A stretch of DNA of 64,000 bases from Tamaricihabitans halophyticus (GTDB lineage Bacteria > Actinomycetota > Actinomycetes > Mycobacteriales > Pseudonocardiaceae): NCBI RefSeq assembly GCF_004340875.1, contig NZ_SLXQ01000007.1, forward strand, positions 62,001 to 126,000. The letters are read 5' to 3'. A program made the translations under genes and the position numbers. Each line of letters starts with the position of its first letter. The stretch's first letter is position 1. A model generated the notes under the pieces. That model did no database searches. It saw nothing but the letters and a program-made list of their open reading frames with translations, and had not been told where the DNA came from. This document shows positions 39,749 to 49,659 of this stretch, piece after piece.

Positions 39749-40135
39749 GTGGTACCCGAGGAGTTGAAGTACACCGAGGAGCACGAGTGGATCGCCGTGC
39801 GGCAGGGTGATTCGGTACGTATCGGCATCACCGACTACGCGCAGACTCAGCTCGGCGAGGTCGTGTTCGTCGAGCTTCCAGAAGTAGGTCAGCAGGTTGG
39901 CGCGGGGGATTCGGTCGGCGAGATCGAATCGACCAAGAGCGTCTCGGAGGTCTACGCGCCGCTGAACGGCTCGGTAACCGCCGTGAACGAGGCCTTGGCG
40001 GACTCGCCGGAACTGATCAACAGCGAGCCGTACGGCGAAGGCTGGATGTTCGAGATCGCCGTATCTGATGCGGCCGCGTTGGATACGTTGCTGGACGCGG
40101 CTGCCTATCGTCAGCTGATCGCCGAGGACGCGTAA
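39749..40135 (+). CDS. gcvH: Glycine cleavage system H protein
   Basis: Lipoyl carrier of the glycine cleavage complex. The 128-residue protein has the family start KYTEEHEW, GITDYAQTQLGEVVFVELP, and the lipoylation site ESTKSVSEVYAP. The frame is open from 39635, but the GTG at 39749 follows GGGAGGA by eight bases and gives the usual length. It takes the aminomethyl group from GcvP, encoded 3.3 kb downstream. GcvT and dihydrolipoamide dehydrogenase genes are not in the window. Confidence 0.96.
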   Translation: MVPEELKYTEEHEWIAVRQGDSVRIGITDYAQTQLGEVVFVELPEVGQQVGAGDSVGEIESTKSVSEVYAPLNGSVTAVNEALADSPELINSEPYGEGWMFEIAVSDAAALDTLLDAAAYRQLIAEDA

Positions 40136-40324
40136 CTCGGGTGAACGCGCTTGCCTCGACGAGGCGTACTGCTCAGGAAACCCGGTCGTTATACAGACAT
40201 GGATCGTGGTAAATATCCGCGGGCCGATTGGGGGAGGCCTCATGTGGCTCGGTCAGGGTGGCACGGTACGTTGAGGCATATCGGCTGTTTCATGCGGAAT
40301 CCACTAGCGTAGAGGAGAGCTCAG

Positions 40325-40789
40325 GTGAGCACGAACGACGGGCCCGGCGTTCCCCCGGAGCAATCTCCGGAACGGACTTCCGTCTTCCGGGCTGATTTTC
40401 TTGCGGATGCCGAGGCCGCGGACGCGCCGGCGCAGGAGCCATCCGTTGCCGGTGTAGACGCGTTGCCTGCCGGGTCGGCACTGCTGGTGGTCAAGCGGGG
40501 GCCAAACGCGGGTTCGCGGTTCCTGCTGGACAGGGACACCACCAGCGCGGGGCGGCATCCGGACAGCGACATCTTTCTCGACGACGTCACCGTTTCCCGT
40601 CGGCACGCTGAGTTCCGCAGGGAAGGCGGCGAGTTCGTGGTGATCGACGTTGGCAGCCTCAATGGCACCTACGTCAACCGGGAGCCCGTCGATCAGGCTG
40701 TGTTGGCCGGTGGCGACGAGGTTCAGATTGGCAAGTTCCGCTTGGTCTTTCTGACCGGCCCGGGTTCCGGAGGCCAGGGGGCGCAGTGA
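40325..40789 (+). CDS. garA: GarA/OdhI-type FHA-domain regulator
   Basis: A 154-residue regulator that in mycobacteria and corynebacteria inhibits 2-oxoglutarate dehydrogenase and glutamate metabolism enzymes when unphosphorylated. The FHA domain (about 50-140) is almost identical in pattern to mycobacterial GarA (SAGRHPDSDIFLDDVTVSRR, GSLNGTYVNREPVD, QIGKFRLVFLTGP). The N-terminal phosphorylation motif reads E-R-T-S-V-F with one Thr (Thr18), where mycobacterial GarA has ETTSVF. The start is GTG, preceded by AGAGGAGA. It overlaps the MerR gene (GTGA). Confidence 0.93.
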   Translation: MSTNDGPGVPPEQSPERTSVFRADFLADAEAADAPAQEPSVAGVDALPAGSALLVVKRGPNAGSRFLLDRDTTSAGRHPDSDIFLDDVTVSRRHAEFRREGGEFVVIDVGSLNGTYVNREPVDQAVLAGGDEVQIGKFRLVFLTGPGSGGQGAQ

Positions 40790-41529
40790 CGGCGGCCGGT
40801 CGGCCATACCGAGAGGGGCTGAGCATCGGGGCGGTTCTGGCGCAGCTGCGCGCTGACTTCCCCGATGTGACGATCTCGAAGATTCGCTTCCTCGAGGCTG
40901 AGGGATTGGTTCAGCCGGCGCGTAGTGCCGCCGGATATCGCCAGTTCACCGACACGGACGTCGATCGTCTCCGATTCGTGCTTTCGGCGCAGCGGGATCG
41001 ATACCTACCGCTGAAGGTCATCAAGGAGCAGCTGGACGCCGCCGATCGAGGGGTGGAGCCGATCACTCCGGTGCCACAGCCCGTGTCCGGTGAGTTGGTG
41101 GCGATGCGCCCGGAACGGGGTGGCATGCCATCCGCCGACGACTTCGTCATCGGTCAGGAGGTGCGGGTCACCCGCGAGGAACTGCTCGCGGAGGCCGGTA
41201 TCGACGGCGCGATGCTTGCCGAGCTTGAGCAATACGGGCTGGTCAGAGCGGGCGCGGCCGGGTTCTACGACCAGGATTCGGTGCTGGTCGCCAGCACCGT
41301 GCGCGCACTGACCGGATACGGCATCGAGCCACGGCATCTACGCGCGTTCCGAGCTTCCGCGGACCGCGAAGTCGGCCTGCTCGAACAGATCGTTACACCG
41401 ACGTACCGCCAGCGTGACCCCGAGGCGCATGAGCGGGCGGACCAACAAGTCCGTGAACTGGCAGCGCTGTCCGTTACGCTGCACACTTTGTTGGTGAAAG
41501 CCGGCATCCGGCGTGTCGCTCGCGGGTAA
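40786..41529 (+). CDS. ftsR: MerR-family regulator, FtsR/Rv1828-like
   Basis: A 247-residue regulator beginning with a MerR-type winged helix (LSIGAVLAQLRADFPDVTIS, then KIRFLEAEGLVQPARSAAGYR) and a long C-terminal domain. Position after garA and sequence match Rv1828 and corynebacterial FtsR, an activator of the cell-division gene ftsZ. The GTG start overlaps the garA stop by four bases, implying coupled translation. Cell-division control is inferred from homologues. Confidence 0.88.
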   Translation: MTAAGRPYREGLSIGAVLAQLRADFPDVTISKIRFLEAEGLVQPARSAAGYRQFTDTDVDRLRFVLSAQRDRYLPLKVIKEQLDAADRGVEPITPVPQPVSGELVAMRPERGGMPSADDFVIGQEVRVTREELLAEAGIDGAMLAELEQYGLVRAGAAGFYDQDSVLVASTVRALTGYGIEPRHLRAFRASADREVGLLEQIVTPTYRQRDPEAHERADQQVRELAALSVTLHTLLVKAGIRRVARG

Positions 41530-41732
41530 TTTGTCCGTTTCTCCGGTCATCTTTGGCGTTTTGTGCAAGCGTGCAGCGGCTAGGATCAGTAAGTGAAGGC
41601 CGAATGGTCCGGCGATCTGTCGGGCATTGGATCCGATAGACGGGTAGCGTCAGGAATGTCGATGCGGGATCCTCGGATGGGCGGGGACGCTGTGTTGCTC
41701 GATCCGGACGCGGATGAGGGAGGCGATGCCCG

Positions 41733-42206
41733 ATGAGCGAGATGCGCGTCGTGGGTGTGCGGGTCGAGTTGCCCGCCAATCAGCCGATCCTGTTGCTACG
41801 CGAGACGGATGGTGAGCGTTATCTGCCGATCTGGATCGGCTCGGTCGAAGCGACCGCGATCGCGCTCGAGCAGCAAGGTGTCCGACCGGCTCGGCCGTTG
41901 ACGCATGACCTGCTCAAGGACGTGATCGGAGCATTGGGACGGGAGCTGGAGCAGATCCGGATCACCGATCTACAGGAAGGCACGTTCTTCGCCGAACTCG
42001 TCTTTGACGGAGATGTACGGGTCTCCGCGCGCCCGAGCGATTCGGTCGCGTTGGCGCTACGGGTTGGCGTCCCGATTCACGCCGAGGACTCCGTTCTCGA
42101 GGAGGCTGGGCTGCTGATCCCGGATGAACAAGAGGACGAGGTGGAGAAGTTCCGGGAGTTCCTCGACTCGGTATCGCCGGAAGACTTTCGCGGCGCGGAC
42201 ACCTGA
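41733..42206 (+). CDS. Bifunctional nuclease (DUF151) family protein
   Basis: A 157-residue member of the DUF151/bifunctional nuclease family (LPIWIGSVEATAIALEQQG, RPLTHDLLKDVI, RPSDSVALALRVGVPI). It corresponds to Rv1829 in the conserved order garA-ftsR-DUF151-merR. Nuclease activity is known for only some family members. The ATG at 41733 has GGGAGG upstream. The 203 bases before it hold no gene. Confidence 0.88.
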   Translation: MSEMRVVGVRVELPANQPILLLRETDGERYLPIWIGSVEATAIALEQQGVRPARPLTHDLLKDVIGALGRELEQIRITDLQEGTFFAELVFDGDVRVSARPSDSVALALRVGVPIHAEDSVLEEAGLLIPDEQEDEVEKFREFLDSVSPEDFRGADT

Positions 42207-42461
42207 CGGCTCGCGTCGATGGGCGAATCCACAGGTCGCGAGCAAGTCTGAAGTTCTGGTAAAGCGCGCACGGCGTGTTCGCGTTGACCCGCCTCCCGGA
42301 CAGCTCTACCGTCAACCTTAAGTGAATCGCGGTGATGTGATTCGGTGGCGGTCGAGGGTTTGGCCGACGCCGGTTCGGTGTCGCATTTCGCCGATCGGTT
42401 GCCCGCAGGTGGGGCGACGGATCTCGCTGCCGGCCGCCAGGCCGGGCGAGGGGAGGCAGGC

Positions 42462-43028
42462 GTGGTCGAGGATAGGCCGTTCGGAGTCGAGTCGGATGGG
42501 CAGGAAGCGCTGTTCCCGGATGCCTCGTACCCGGATGAGCTGGTCGGTTATCGCGGTCCGGCTGCCTGCCAGATTGCGGGCATCACGTATCGGCAGCTCG
42601 ATTACTGGGCACGGACCGGTCTGATCGCCCCGTCGATCCGCACCGCGCATGGATCCGGTAGCCAGCGTCTCTACTCGTTCAAAGACGTGCTGGTTCTCAA
42701 GATCGTCAAGCGGCTGCTGGACACTGGGGTGTCGTTGCAGAACATTCGGGTAGCCGTCGACCACCTGCGGCAACGAGGTGTGCGTGATCTCGCCAAGATC
42801 ACTCTGTTTTCCGATGGCACGACGGTATACGAGTGCACCTCGCCAGAAGAGGTCGTCGATTTACTGCAGGGTGGTCAGGGCGTGTTCGGGATTGCCGTCA
42901 GCGGCGCGATGCGGGAGATCAGCGGAACCATTCACGAGTTCCCCGCGGAGCGCGCGGACGGCGGGTCGGTGGAGCCCGTGGTCGAGGACGAGCTGTCCCG
43001 GCGGCGGCGCACCCGCGCCACGGGCTGA
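42462..43028 (+). CDS. MerR-family regulator, Rv1830-like
   Basis: A MerR-type regulator with GITYRQLDYWARTGLIAPSIRTAHGSGSQRLYSFKDVL as the DNA-binding part, followed by a C-terminal domain ending in a basic tail. It matches Rv1830 by position. The frame is open from a GTG at 42345, but the GTG at 42462 is preceded by GGGGAGG at five bases, giving 188 residues and removing a low-complexity extension. Growth or division control is inferred from mycobacterial work. Confidence 0.82.
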   Translation: MVEDRPFGVESDGQEALFPDASYPDELVGYRGPAACQIAGITYRQLDYWARTGLIAPSIRTAHGSGSQRLYSFKDVLVLKIVKRLLDTGVSLQNIRVAVDHLRQRGVRDLAKITLFSDGTTVYECTSPEEVVDLLQGGQGVFGIAVSGAMREISGTIHEFPAERADGGSVEPVVEDELSRRRRTRATG

Positions 43029-43180
43029 CCCGGCAGAGCGAGACGTAAGAATGCGCGCACGGTCGTGCGCGTGATTACGCTCGGTGCAGCATGTCGAGGG
43101 AAGATTGTGGTTTAGCCTGTCGTCTGCACGCGAATCGGACGTGACGGGGTATTCTGCGGGGCGTAGTCGTTGAACCCACG

Positions 43181-43378
43181 CGGGAGAGTTCGGGATCAGC
43201 CCGACGCCGAAGGAGCAAATCCTCCCCAAGAACCTCTCAGGCGCATGGACCGCGTGGATGAGACGCCTCTGGAAAGTGGGTCGCCGCCTGGTGACCCCGC
43301 CGACGGTGCAAGCCGACGTCCTACCGGCGTGGGCGAAGCTCTCAGGCGCTCGCGCGTGAGCGGAGACAGAGGGGGAGG
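43181..43378 (+). promoter_or_regulatory. Tandem glycine riboswitch
   Basis: Two glycine aptamers in series. The first starts with CGGGAGAGTT and includes CGCCGAAGGAGCAA and CCTCTCAGGCGCATGGACCG. The second includes CGCCGACGGTGCAA and GCTCTCAGGCGC and ends near AGACAGAGGGGGAG. The pair lies 55 bases before gcvP. In known cases glycine binding switches on glycine cleavage genes. Confidence 0.93.
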
Positions 43379-43433
43379 GCAGTAGACGGCGCTGGTCTGC
43401 GTCGTTCAGCCCGACCTTTGCGGAGGCGTAGCA

Positions 43434-46322
43434 ATGGCAGAAGACCGCATCCCGCTCGCCGCGCTCGAGCACGGCACCCCGTTCGCGGATCGACATGTTG
43501 GTCCCCGATCCGCTGAGCTCGCGCGAATGCTCGACGTGATCGGCGTTGGCTCGGTGGAGGAGCTGGCCCAGCGGGTGATCCCGGCATCGATCGCGGAAAC
43601 CGAGCCGACCATCGACCTGCCGGCACCCGCCACGGAGGCGGAGTCGCTCGCGGAGTTGCGGGCGTTGGCCGCTCGTAACCAATCCATGGTGCACATGATT
43701 GGGCTCGGTTACTACAACACGGTCACGCCGCCGGTGATCCTGCGGAATGTGCTGGAGAGCCCAGCGTGGTATACCGCCTACACCCCGTATCAGCCAGAGA
43801 TATCCCAGGGCCGGCTCGAGGCGCTGCTGAACTTCCAGACGATGGTTGCCGACCTGAGCGGACTCGAGGTCGCGAACGCCTCCATGCTGGATGAGGCGAC
43901 GGCGGCGGCTGAGGCCATGACACTGATCCGGCGGGCGGGCAAGTCCAAATCGTCGACCTTCGTGGTGGACGCGGACACGCTTCCACAGACGATCGCGGTA
44001 CTCCGCACCCGAGCAGAACCGCTGGACATTCACTTGGTGGTCGCGGACCTGTCGAACGGCCTGGCTGATGTGGACGTGCCAGACTGTTTCGGCGTACTGC
44101 TCTCGTATCCGGGCGCGTCCGGTGCGGTCCGCGATGTCGAGGCCACGATTGCCGACGCGCATGCCAGGGGAGCGTTGGTGGCGGTCACCGCTGACCCGCT
44201 CGCCCTGACCCTGCTGCGTCCGCCAGGGGAGATCGGCGCCGACGCGGTGGTCGGCTCGACACAGCGTTTCGGGGTGCCGATGGGCTTCGGCGGCCCGCAC
44301 GCCGGTTACCTCGCGGTGCGTAAAGGCATCGAGCGACAGTTGCCTGGCCGGCTGGTCGGAGTCAGTACGGATGCCGATGGCGCGCTTGCCTATCGACTCG
44401 CCCTACAGACCAGGGAACAACATATTCGGCGGGAAAAGGCGACAAGCAATATCTGTACCGCGCAGGTGCTACTTGCGGTGATCGCGTCGATGTACGCGGT
44501 CTATCACGGTCCGGAAGGGATCCGGGCGATTGCCCGCCGAGCGCATCGGATGGCGACGGTACTCGCCGCGGGGCTTCGGGACGCTGGCGTGTCCATTGTG
44601 CACGAGAAGTTCTTCGACACGGTGCACGCCGAGGTACCTGGCCGTGCTGCGGATATCGTCGCGGCAGCCAGGGACCTGGGGGTCAATCTGCGGCTTGTCG
44701 ACGACGACCGGGTTGGCATTTCCTGTGATGAGACGACCACCAGGGAACACCTTGAGTTGGTCTGGAAGGCGTTCGGTGCCTCGGTGTCCGATGTGGATGG
44801 GCTGGACGCCAGCACCCCGGACGCGCTGCCGGTTGAGCTACTCAGGGAGTCCGAGTATCTGACGCATCCGGTCTTCCATGCGCACCGCTCCGAAACGGCG
44901 TTGCTCCGCTACCTGCGCCGGCTGTCCGATTCGGACCTCGCGCTGGACCGCAGCATGATCCCGCTCGGATCCTGCACCATGAAGCTCAACGCGACCGCCG
45001 AGATGGAACCCATTACCTGGCCGGAATTCGCGGACCTGCATCCTTTCGCGCCAAGTGCGGACGCGGAGGGGATTCTGCGGATTATCGCGGACCTGGAGCG
45101 ATGGCTCGCGGAGATCACTGGCTACGCGGCCGTCAGCCTGCAGCCGAACGCCGGTAGTCAGGGCGAGTTCGCCGGATTGCTAGCGATCCGGGCATACCAC
45201 CGGGACCGTGGGGACGCCGGGCGGGACGTGTGCCTGATTCCCTCGAGCGCGCATGGCACGAATGCGGCGAGCGCGGTAATGGCCGGTATGCGCGTCATCG
45301 TGGTGCGCTGCGACGACGATGGCAATGTCGACCTGGAGCATCTCAAGCAGGTCGTCGATGAGCATCGTATGGACCTCGCCGCGATCATGATCACCTATCC
45401 CTCGACGCACGGCGTGTACGAGGACACCGTGCGCGAGGTGTGTGGTCTGGTCCATGACGCCGGCGGTCAGGTGTATGTGGATGGTGCGAACCTGAACGCG
45501 TTGATCGGCCTTGCGCAGTATGGCAAGTTCGGCTCGGATGTATCCCATCTGAACCTGCACAAGACGTTCTGCATCCCGCATGGTGGTGGCGGGCCTGGCG
45601 TGGGGCCCATCGGAGTGCGTGCGCATCTCGCGCCCTACCTGCCCAATCATCCGTTGCAGCCGGATGCTGGGCCGGAGACGGGAATCGGGCCGATCAGCGC
45701 GGCGCCATGGGGTAGCGCCTCGATCTTGCCGATCTCCTGGGCATACGTGCGAATGATGGGTGCTGATGGCTTGCGTAGGGCCACGCTTACCGCGGTGGCG
45801 GCGGCGAACTATGTGGCCAGGCGGCTGGACGAGCACTTCCCGGTGCTCTACACGGGGCGCGGTGGATTCGTCGCGCATGAGTGCATCCTCGATCTGCGGC
45901 CGTTGCAGAAGGCCACCGGCGTCACCGTGGACGATGTGGCAAAGCGGCTCGCCGACTATGGACTGCACGCGCCGACGATGTCGTTCCCGGTGGCCGGGAC
46001 TTTGATGGTCGAGCCGACGGAGAGCGAGGACCTCGCCGAGTTGGATCGGTTCTGCGCGGCGATGATCGCGATCCGGCAGGAGGCGGAACGGGTTGGTTCG
46101 GGGCAGTGGCCTGCCGACGACAATCCGCTGCGCAACGCACCGCATACGGCGGCCTGCCTGACCGGCGCTTGGGAGCATCCGTACAGCAGGGAGACCGCGG
46201 TCTTCCCCGGTGGAAACGTGCGCGACAAGATCTGGCCACCGGTACGGCGAATCGACCAGGCCAAGGGTGACCGCAATCTGGTGTGTTCCTGCCCGCCACT
46301 GGAGGCGTACTCGTCCAGCTGA
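43434..46322 (+). CDS. gcvP: Glycine dehydrogenase (decarboxylating), P protein
   Basis: A 962-residue homodimeric-type P protein that decarboxylates glycine and passes the aminomethyl group to GcvH. The N-terminus [13 protein letters not shown], the glycine-rich [18 protein letters not shown] and the pyridoxal-phosphate lysine in [18 protein letters not shown] are present. GGAGG lies eight bases before the ATG. The tandem glycine riboswitch controls it. Its one-carbon output (methylene-THF) is the substrate of MetF, linking it to the betaine/methyl cycle, while it also competes for glycine. Confidence 0.97.
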   Translation: MAEDRIPLAALEHGTPFADRHVGPRSAELARMLDVIGVGSVEELAQRVIPASIAETEPTIDLPAPATEAESLAELRALAARNQSMVHMIGLGYYNTVTPPVILRNVLESPAWYTAYTPYQPEISQGRLEALLNFQTMVADLSGLEVANASMLDEATAAAEAMTLIRRAGKSKSSTFVVDADTLPQTIAVLRTRAEPLDIHLVVADLSNGLADVDVPDCFGVLLSYPGASGAVRDVEATIADAHARGALVAVTADPLALTLLRPPGEIGADAVVGSTQRFGVPMGFGGPHAGYLAVRKGIERQLPGRLVGVSTDADGALAYRLALQTREQHIRREKATSNICTAQVLLAVIASMYAVYHGPEGIRAIARRAHRMATVLAAGLRDAGVSIVHEKFFDTVHAEVPGRAADIVAAARDLGVNLRLVDDDRVGISCDETTTREHLELVWKAFGASVSDVDGLDASTPDALPVELLRESEYLTHPVFHAHRSETALLRYLRRLSDSDLALDRSMIPLGSCTMKLNATAEMEPITWPEFADLHPFAPSADAEGILRIIADLERWLAEITGYAAVSLQPNAGSQGEFAGLLAIRAYHRDRGDAGRDVCLIPSSAHGTNAASAVMAGMRVIVVRCDDDGNVDLEHLKQVVDEHRMDLAAIMITYPSTHGVYEDTVREVCGLVHDAGGQVYVDGANLNALIGLAQYGKFGSDVSHLNLHKTFCIPHGGGGPGVGPIGVRAHLAPYLPNHPLQPDAGPETGIGPISAAPWGSASILPISWAYVRMMGADGLRRATLTAVAAANYVARRLDEHFPVLYTGRGGFVAHECILDLRPLQKATGVTVDDVAKRLADYGLHAPTMSFPVAGTLMVEPTESEDLAELDRFCAAMIAIRQEAERVGSGQWPADDNPLRNAPHTAACLTGAWEHPYSRETAVFPGGNVRDKIWPPVRRIDQAKGDRNLVCSCPPLEAYSSS

Positions 46323-46351
46323 TCCGGGCTGGCGCCCAGCCCAGCTGTTTT

Positions 46352-46401
46352 GGCTGCCCGTCCCGTACGCCGATTTCCCGGTGGTATCGGGACGGGCAGC
46401 C
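46352..46401 (+). terminator. Hairpin after gcvP
   Basis: A perfect 14-bp inverted repeat (46352-46365 with 46388-46401) with a 22-base loop, 30 bases past the stop. Probable gcvP terminator. Confidence 0.6.
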
Positions 46402-46462
46402 GGCTTCTGGTCGCCCCATGCGTTAGCGTGTTCAGCAATATCACATGCGCATGGGGGTGGCT

Positions 46463-47224
46463 ATGTCTAGTCCGATGGACTGGGTCTGGTTCGGCGTCGC
46501 CGTAATAGTCATCGGTGCAGCCGTGTATTGGGATTGGCAGCGCCGCAAGAAGCTGATCGCGCGGATGACCGCGGCGGCGAGGCAGCGCGGCTGGACCTAC
46601 GAAGCGAAGCGGCAGAGCTTGTGTCGGGCGTATCGAGGCGCGCCGTTCAAATCATCGCACAACAGCGAGAAGGCGGAACATGTCATCACGGGTACCTACC
46701 GGGATCGGCAGTTCATAGCCTTCCAGTACCGGTACAAGATGGACGAGGACGAGCGGCGCCGTCAGCGGGAACGGGAACACCGACGTCATCCACTGAACCT
46801 GCCGTCCGTGCTCGGTGGTCGCCGGCGCGAGTCTGACCATAAACACTCTGAATGGCGCTATTATCACGTTTACGCCGTCTCGTTGCCAGCCACTCGACCG
46901 TTTCTCGAAGTGAGCAAGGAAGGGCTGTTCCGGGGCGTGCTGGATGCCGTTGGCATTCGTGACCTGCAGTTGGAAAGCGAAGAGTTCAACAAGACATACA
47001 AGCTCAAAACCGATAACAACAAGTTTGCCTACGACATCCTGCATCCGCGCATGATGGAATGGATGCTCAACGATGGCAGGGTCAAGAAGTTCGGCTTCAC
47101 TTATCAGGGCAACGAGATCTGGACATATCGGCAGGGCCGATTCAAGCTCGAGGACACCACCGATTACCTGGACTATCTGCACCGGATCCTCGAGCGCGCG
47201 CCGAGCTTCGTCTGGAAAGACTAG
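46463..47224 (+). CDS. Membrane-anchored hypothetical protein
   Basis: About 253 residues. One N-terminal membrane segment (VWFGVAVIVIGAAVYW) is followed by a basic cytoplasmic region (QRRKKLIARM) and a long soluble part with an Arg-rich stretch in the middle. The general form recalls DUF3137-like proteins, but the family is not certain. The ATG at 46463 has GGGGGTGG upstream; earlier ATGs at 46445 and 46451 lack one. Confidence 0.7.
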   Translation: MSSPMDWVWFGVAVIVIGAAVYWDWQRRKKLIARMTAAARQRGWTYEAKRQSLCRAYRGAPFKSSHNSEKAEHVITGTYRDRQFIAFQYRYKMDEDERRRQREREHRRHPLNLPSVLGGRRRESDHKHSEWRYYHVYAVSLPATRPFLEVSKEGLFRGVLDAVGIRDLQLESEEFNKTYKLKTDNNKFAYDILHPRMMEWMLNDGRVKKFGFTYQGNEIWTYRQGRFKLEDTTDYLDYLHRILERAPSFVWKD

Positions 47225-47251
47225 CGACGCCTGGACGCCTCGGGTGAGCCG

Positions 47252-48418
47252 ATGACCCGAACGGTACTTGCCGGGGGCCACGTACTTGACGTCCTTTCGG
47301 GCGTCGTTGAACGTAGCGACCTCGCGTTCGAGGGGGATCGGATCGTCTCGGTCGCCACTGGGCTGGACGGCGACGTCGTGGTCGACTGCGCTGGTGGCCT
47401 GCTGGTGCCGGGCTTTATCGACTGCCATACCCACGTATGCCTTTCGCGAACCCTCGGGTCCACGCAGCCGTACTCGTTACCTCGTTCGGCTGTACCGCTG
47501 TCCGCGGTCCCAGTGCTGGCCACGCTGCTGCGGCTGGGGGTGACGACGGTACGAGACGCCTGGGGCGCGGACGCCGGCATTCGACTCGCGGTCGCCAGCG
47601 GGTGGATCGACGGCCCAGAGGTGTTGATCAGCTTGCGGCAGCTGTGCACTACGGGCGGAATCGGTGATCAGTGGGCTTTCGGGCTCGGTGGTTTCGACTC
47701 CTTTGCGGACCCTGCGATGCCAGACCCCGTATCCGAGGGGGAGGTCGGCGCGCGTGCGGCGGTACGGCGCATGGTGCGTGCGGGAGCCGATTGGATCAAG
47801 GTCACCGCGACGGGGTCCATCCGGTTCCCGGATGCCCATGATGTGCAGCTCACCGTGGCGGAGATGGCGGCGTTGGTCGAGACGGCGCACCGGCACGGCG
47901 GGCGCGGGGTGATGGTGCACGCACACGCGGCTCGTGCCGCGGAGCTGGCCGCGGTGGCTGGTGCGCGCAGCATCGAGCACGGGGTCTGGCTCGACGAGGC
48001 AGCCGTGCACGCGATGGCTTCGGCTGACTGTTGGTACGTGCCGACGTTATCGGCCACACATGGCGGGTCGGCGCGGCACGACGGCGATCTGGCCGAGGCA
48101 CACCGCAGGTCCGTTCGGCTGGCAATAGACGCCGGTGTGCCGATCGCGATGGGTAGTGATGCTCCGGTTCAACCACATGCCGAGGTACTTCATGAGTTGG
48201 CGTATCTGGCTGAGGCCGGCCTCGGCGCCATGGGCGCGTTACGGGCGGCGACGGTGAACGCGGCCCGTCTACTGGGGTTGTCCACTGATCGTGGCGTACT
48301 GGCGGCCGGAATGCGGGCCGATATCGTGCTGCTGAACGGTACCGAACCGGATGTTGCCGCGCTCGACCAGCGGGTGCGAGCGGTCTGGCGCGGCGGCACC
48401 CGGGTCAGTCGCGAGTGA
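47252..48418 (+). CDS. Amidohydrolase, metal-dependent (prolidase/imidazolonepropionase-like)
   Basis: A 388-residue hydrolase. The metal-site pattern is complete: HTH in FIDCHTHV, Lys in WIKVTATG (probably carbamylated), His in VHAHAA, His in SIEHG and Asp in MGSDAP. The composite C-terminal sheet (GMRADIVLLNG) is typical of this superfamily. Substrate is unknown; dipeptides with proline or cyclic amides are common in the group. It lies 27 bases after the membrane protein gene and its 3' end overlaps the convergent DUF5808 gene by 14 bases. Confidence 0.85.
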   Translation: MTRTVLAGGHVLDVLSGVVERSDLAFEGDRIVSVATGLDGDVVVDCAGGLLVPGFIDCHTHVCLSRTLGSTQPYSLPRSAVPLSAVPVLATLLRLGVTTVRDAWGADAGIRLAVASGWIDGPEVLISLRQLCTTGGIGDQWAFGLGGFDSFADPAMPDPVSEGEVGARAAVRRMVRAGADWIKVTATGSIRFPDAHDVQLTVAEMAALVETAHRHGGRGVMVHAHAARAAELAAVAGARSIEHGVWLDEAAVHAMASADCWYVPTLSATHGGSARHDGDLAEAHRRSVRLAIDAGVPIAMGSDAPVQPHAEVLHELAYLAEAGLGAMGALRAATVNAARLLGLSTDRGVLAAGMRADIVLLNGTEPDVAALDQRVRAVWRGGTRVSRE

Positions 48419-48683
48419 GTCGAAGCTTGCGTGCAAGGTAGCCGAAGTTGACAGACCAGCCGACGCCAAACACGTGCGGCGCCAGGATTCGCGGTTCGGT
48501 CGGATTCCAGCAACGTTCGCGGACCCGCTCGAGGGTGGGCCGGCGAAGGTCGTAGGGCACCAGTCCGGCGATCGTGCCTTCCCAGGTTCGATCGGCTGGT
48601 TCCTTGCCAATCTCGGTGACGATCGCGGCCCCGAGTAGCGCCGCGCCCGTGAAACCGACGATTCTGCGAACTTTGTCCATCAT
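48405..48683 (-). CDS. DUF5808-like protein
   Basis: About 92 residues starting at the MMDKVRR codons. One short hydrophobic stretch (FTGAALLGAAIV) may anchor it. The conserved part reads GLVPYDLRRPTLERVRERCW then HVFGVGWSVNFG, the pattern of the DUF5808 family. Function is unknown. The longer open frame upstream to 48875 has no coding character. Confidence 0.7.
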   Translation of the reverse strand: MMDKVRRIVGFTGAALLGAAIVTEIGKEPADRTWEGTIAGLVPYDLRRPTLERVRERCWNPTEPRILAPHVFGVGWSVNFGYLARKLRLTRD

Positions 48684-48796
48684 TGGATTGTCCTCTGGAT
48701 CACCCGGCGAGGGGACGTCTGACCTGGAATTATCGCACCGATCGCAGGTGTTGTGCGAAATGGCAGTAACGATCGAGTTTTGGAGGCACAACCTCG

Positions 48797-49621
48797 ATGG
48801 GCAATGTTCCCACGAAGACGCTGAACAACGGCGTTGAGATTCCGCAGCTCGGGTTTGGCGTATGGCAGGTACCACCCGAGGAGACCAGCGTCGCCGTTGG
48901 CCATGCCCTGCGCGCTGGGTATCGGAGCATCGACACCGCGGCCCTCTACGGCAATGAAGAGGGCGTCGGTAGGGCGATCGCCGAATCGGGCATCGATCGC
49001 GCCGAGCTGTTCATCACCACGAAGCTGTGGAACACCGAGCACGGGTACGACTCAACATTGCGCGCCTTTGACGAGAGCATGCGCAAGCTCGGGCTGGAGG
49101 TACTCGACCTCTACCTGATTCATTGGCCGGCGCCGAAACAGGACGGCTATGTGGACACCTGGCGTGCCTTCGAGAAGCTTTACGGCGAGGGTCGGATACG
49201 CGCGATTGGCGTGTCCAATTTCCATGTGCCACACCTGGAGCGCCTGCTGCGGGAAACGGAAATCGTGCCCGCGGTGAACCAGGTCGAGTTGCACCCCGAT
49301 TTCGCGCAGGCCGAGTTGCGTGAGTTCCACGCCAAGCAAGGCATCGCCACCGAAGCATGGAGCCCGCTGGCACAGGGTGGACTGCTCGCCGAAGGCGCGT
49401 TGGTCACGATTGCCGAGAAGTACGGTAGGACCCCTGCGCAGGTCGCTCTTCGCTGGCACCTGCAGATCGGCAATATCGCGATTCCGAAGTCGGTGACGCC
49501 GACCCGGATCGTGGAGAACTTCGACGTGTTCGGCTTCGAACTCACCGCTGACGACGTTGCCGCGATCAGCGCACTGGACCGTGGTAACCGCCTCGGCCCG
49601 AATCCCGACGACCTGAACTGA
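48797..49621 (+). CDS. Aldo/keto reductase
   Basis: A 274-residue NADPH-dependent reductase of the 2,5-diketo-gluconate reductase type. The catalytic tetrad is visible: Asp and Tyr in SIDTAALYGNE, Lys in ITTKLW and His in LYLIHWP. The cofactor region IPKSVTPTRIVEN is at the C-terminus. GGAGG lies 11 bases before the ATG. Substrate unknown. Confidence 0.92.
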   Translation: MGNVPTKTLNNGVEIPQLGFGVWQVPPEETSVAVGHALRAGYRSIDTAALYGNEEGVGRAIAESGIDRAELFITTKLWNTEHGYDSTLRAFDESMRKLGLEVLDLYLIHWPAPKQDGYVDTWRAFEKLYGEGRIRAIGVSNFHVPHLERLLRETEIVPAVNQVELHPDFAQAELREFHAKQGIATEAWSPLAQGGLLAEGALVTIAEKYGRTPAQVALRWHLQIGNIAIPKSVTPTRIVENFDVFGFELTADDVAAISALDRGNRLGPNPDDLN

Positions 49622-49626
49622 TCACC

Positions 49627-49659
49627 AGGGCCGCTGGCCGCGAGCCGGTCAGCGGCCCT
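49627..49659. terminator. Hairpin between convergent genes
   Basis: AGGGCCGCTG (49627-49636) and CAGCGGCCCT (49650-49659) form a perfect 10-bp stem just past the reductase stop. The right arm includes the stop codon of the opposite gene. Probable two-way terminator. Confidence 0.55.
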
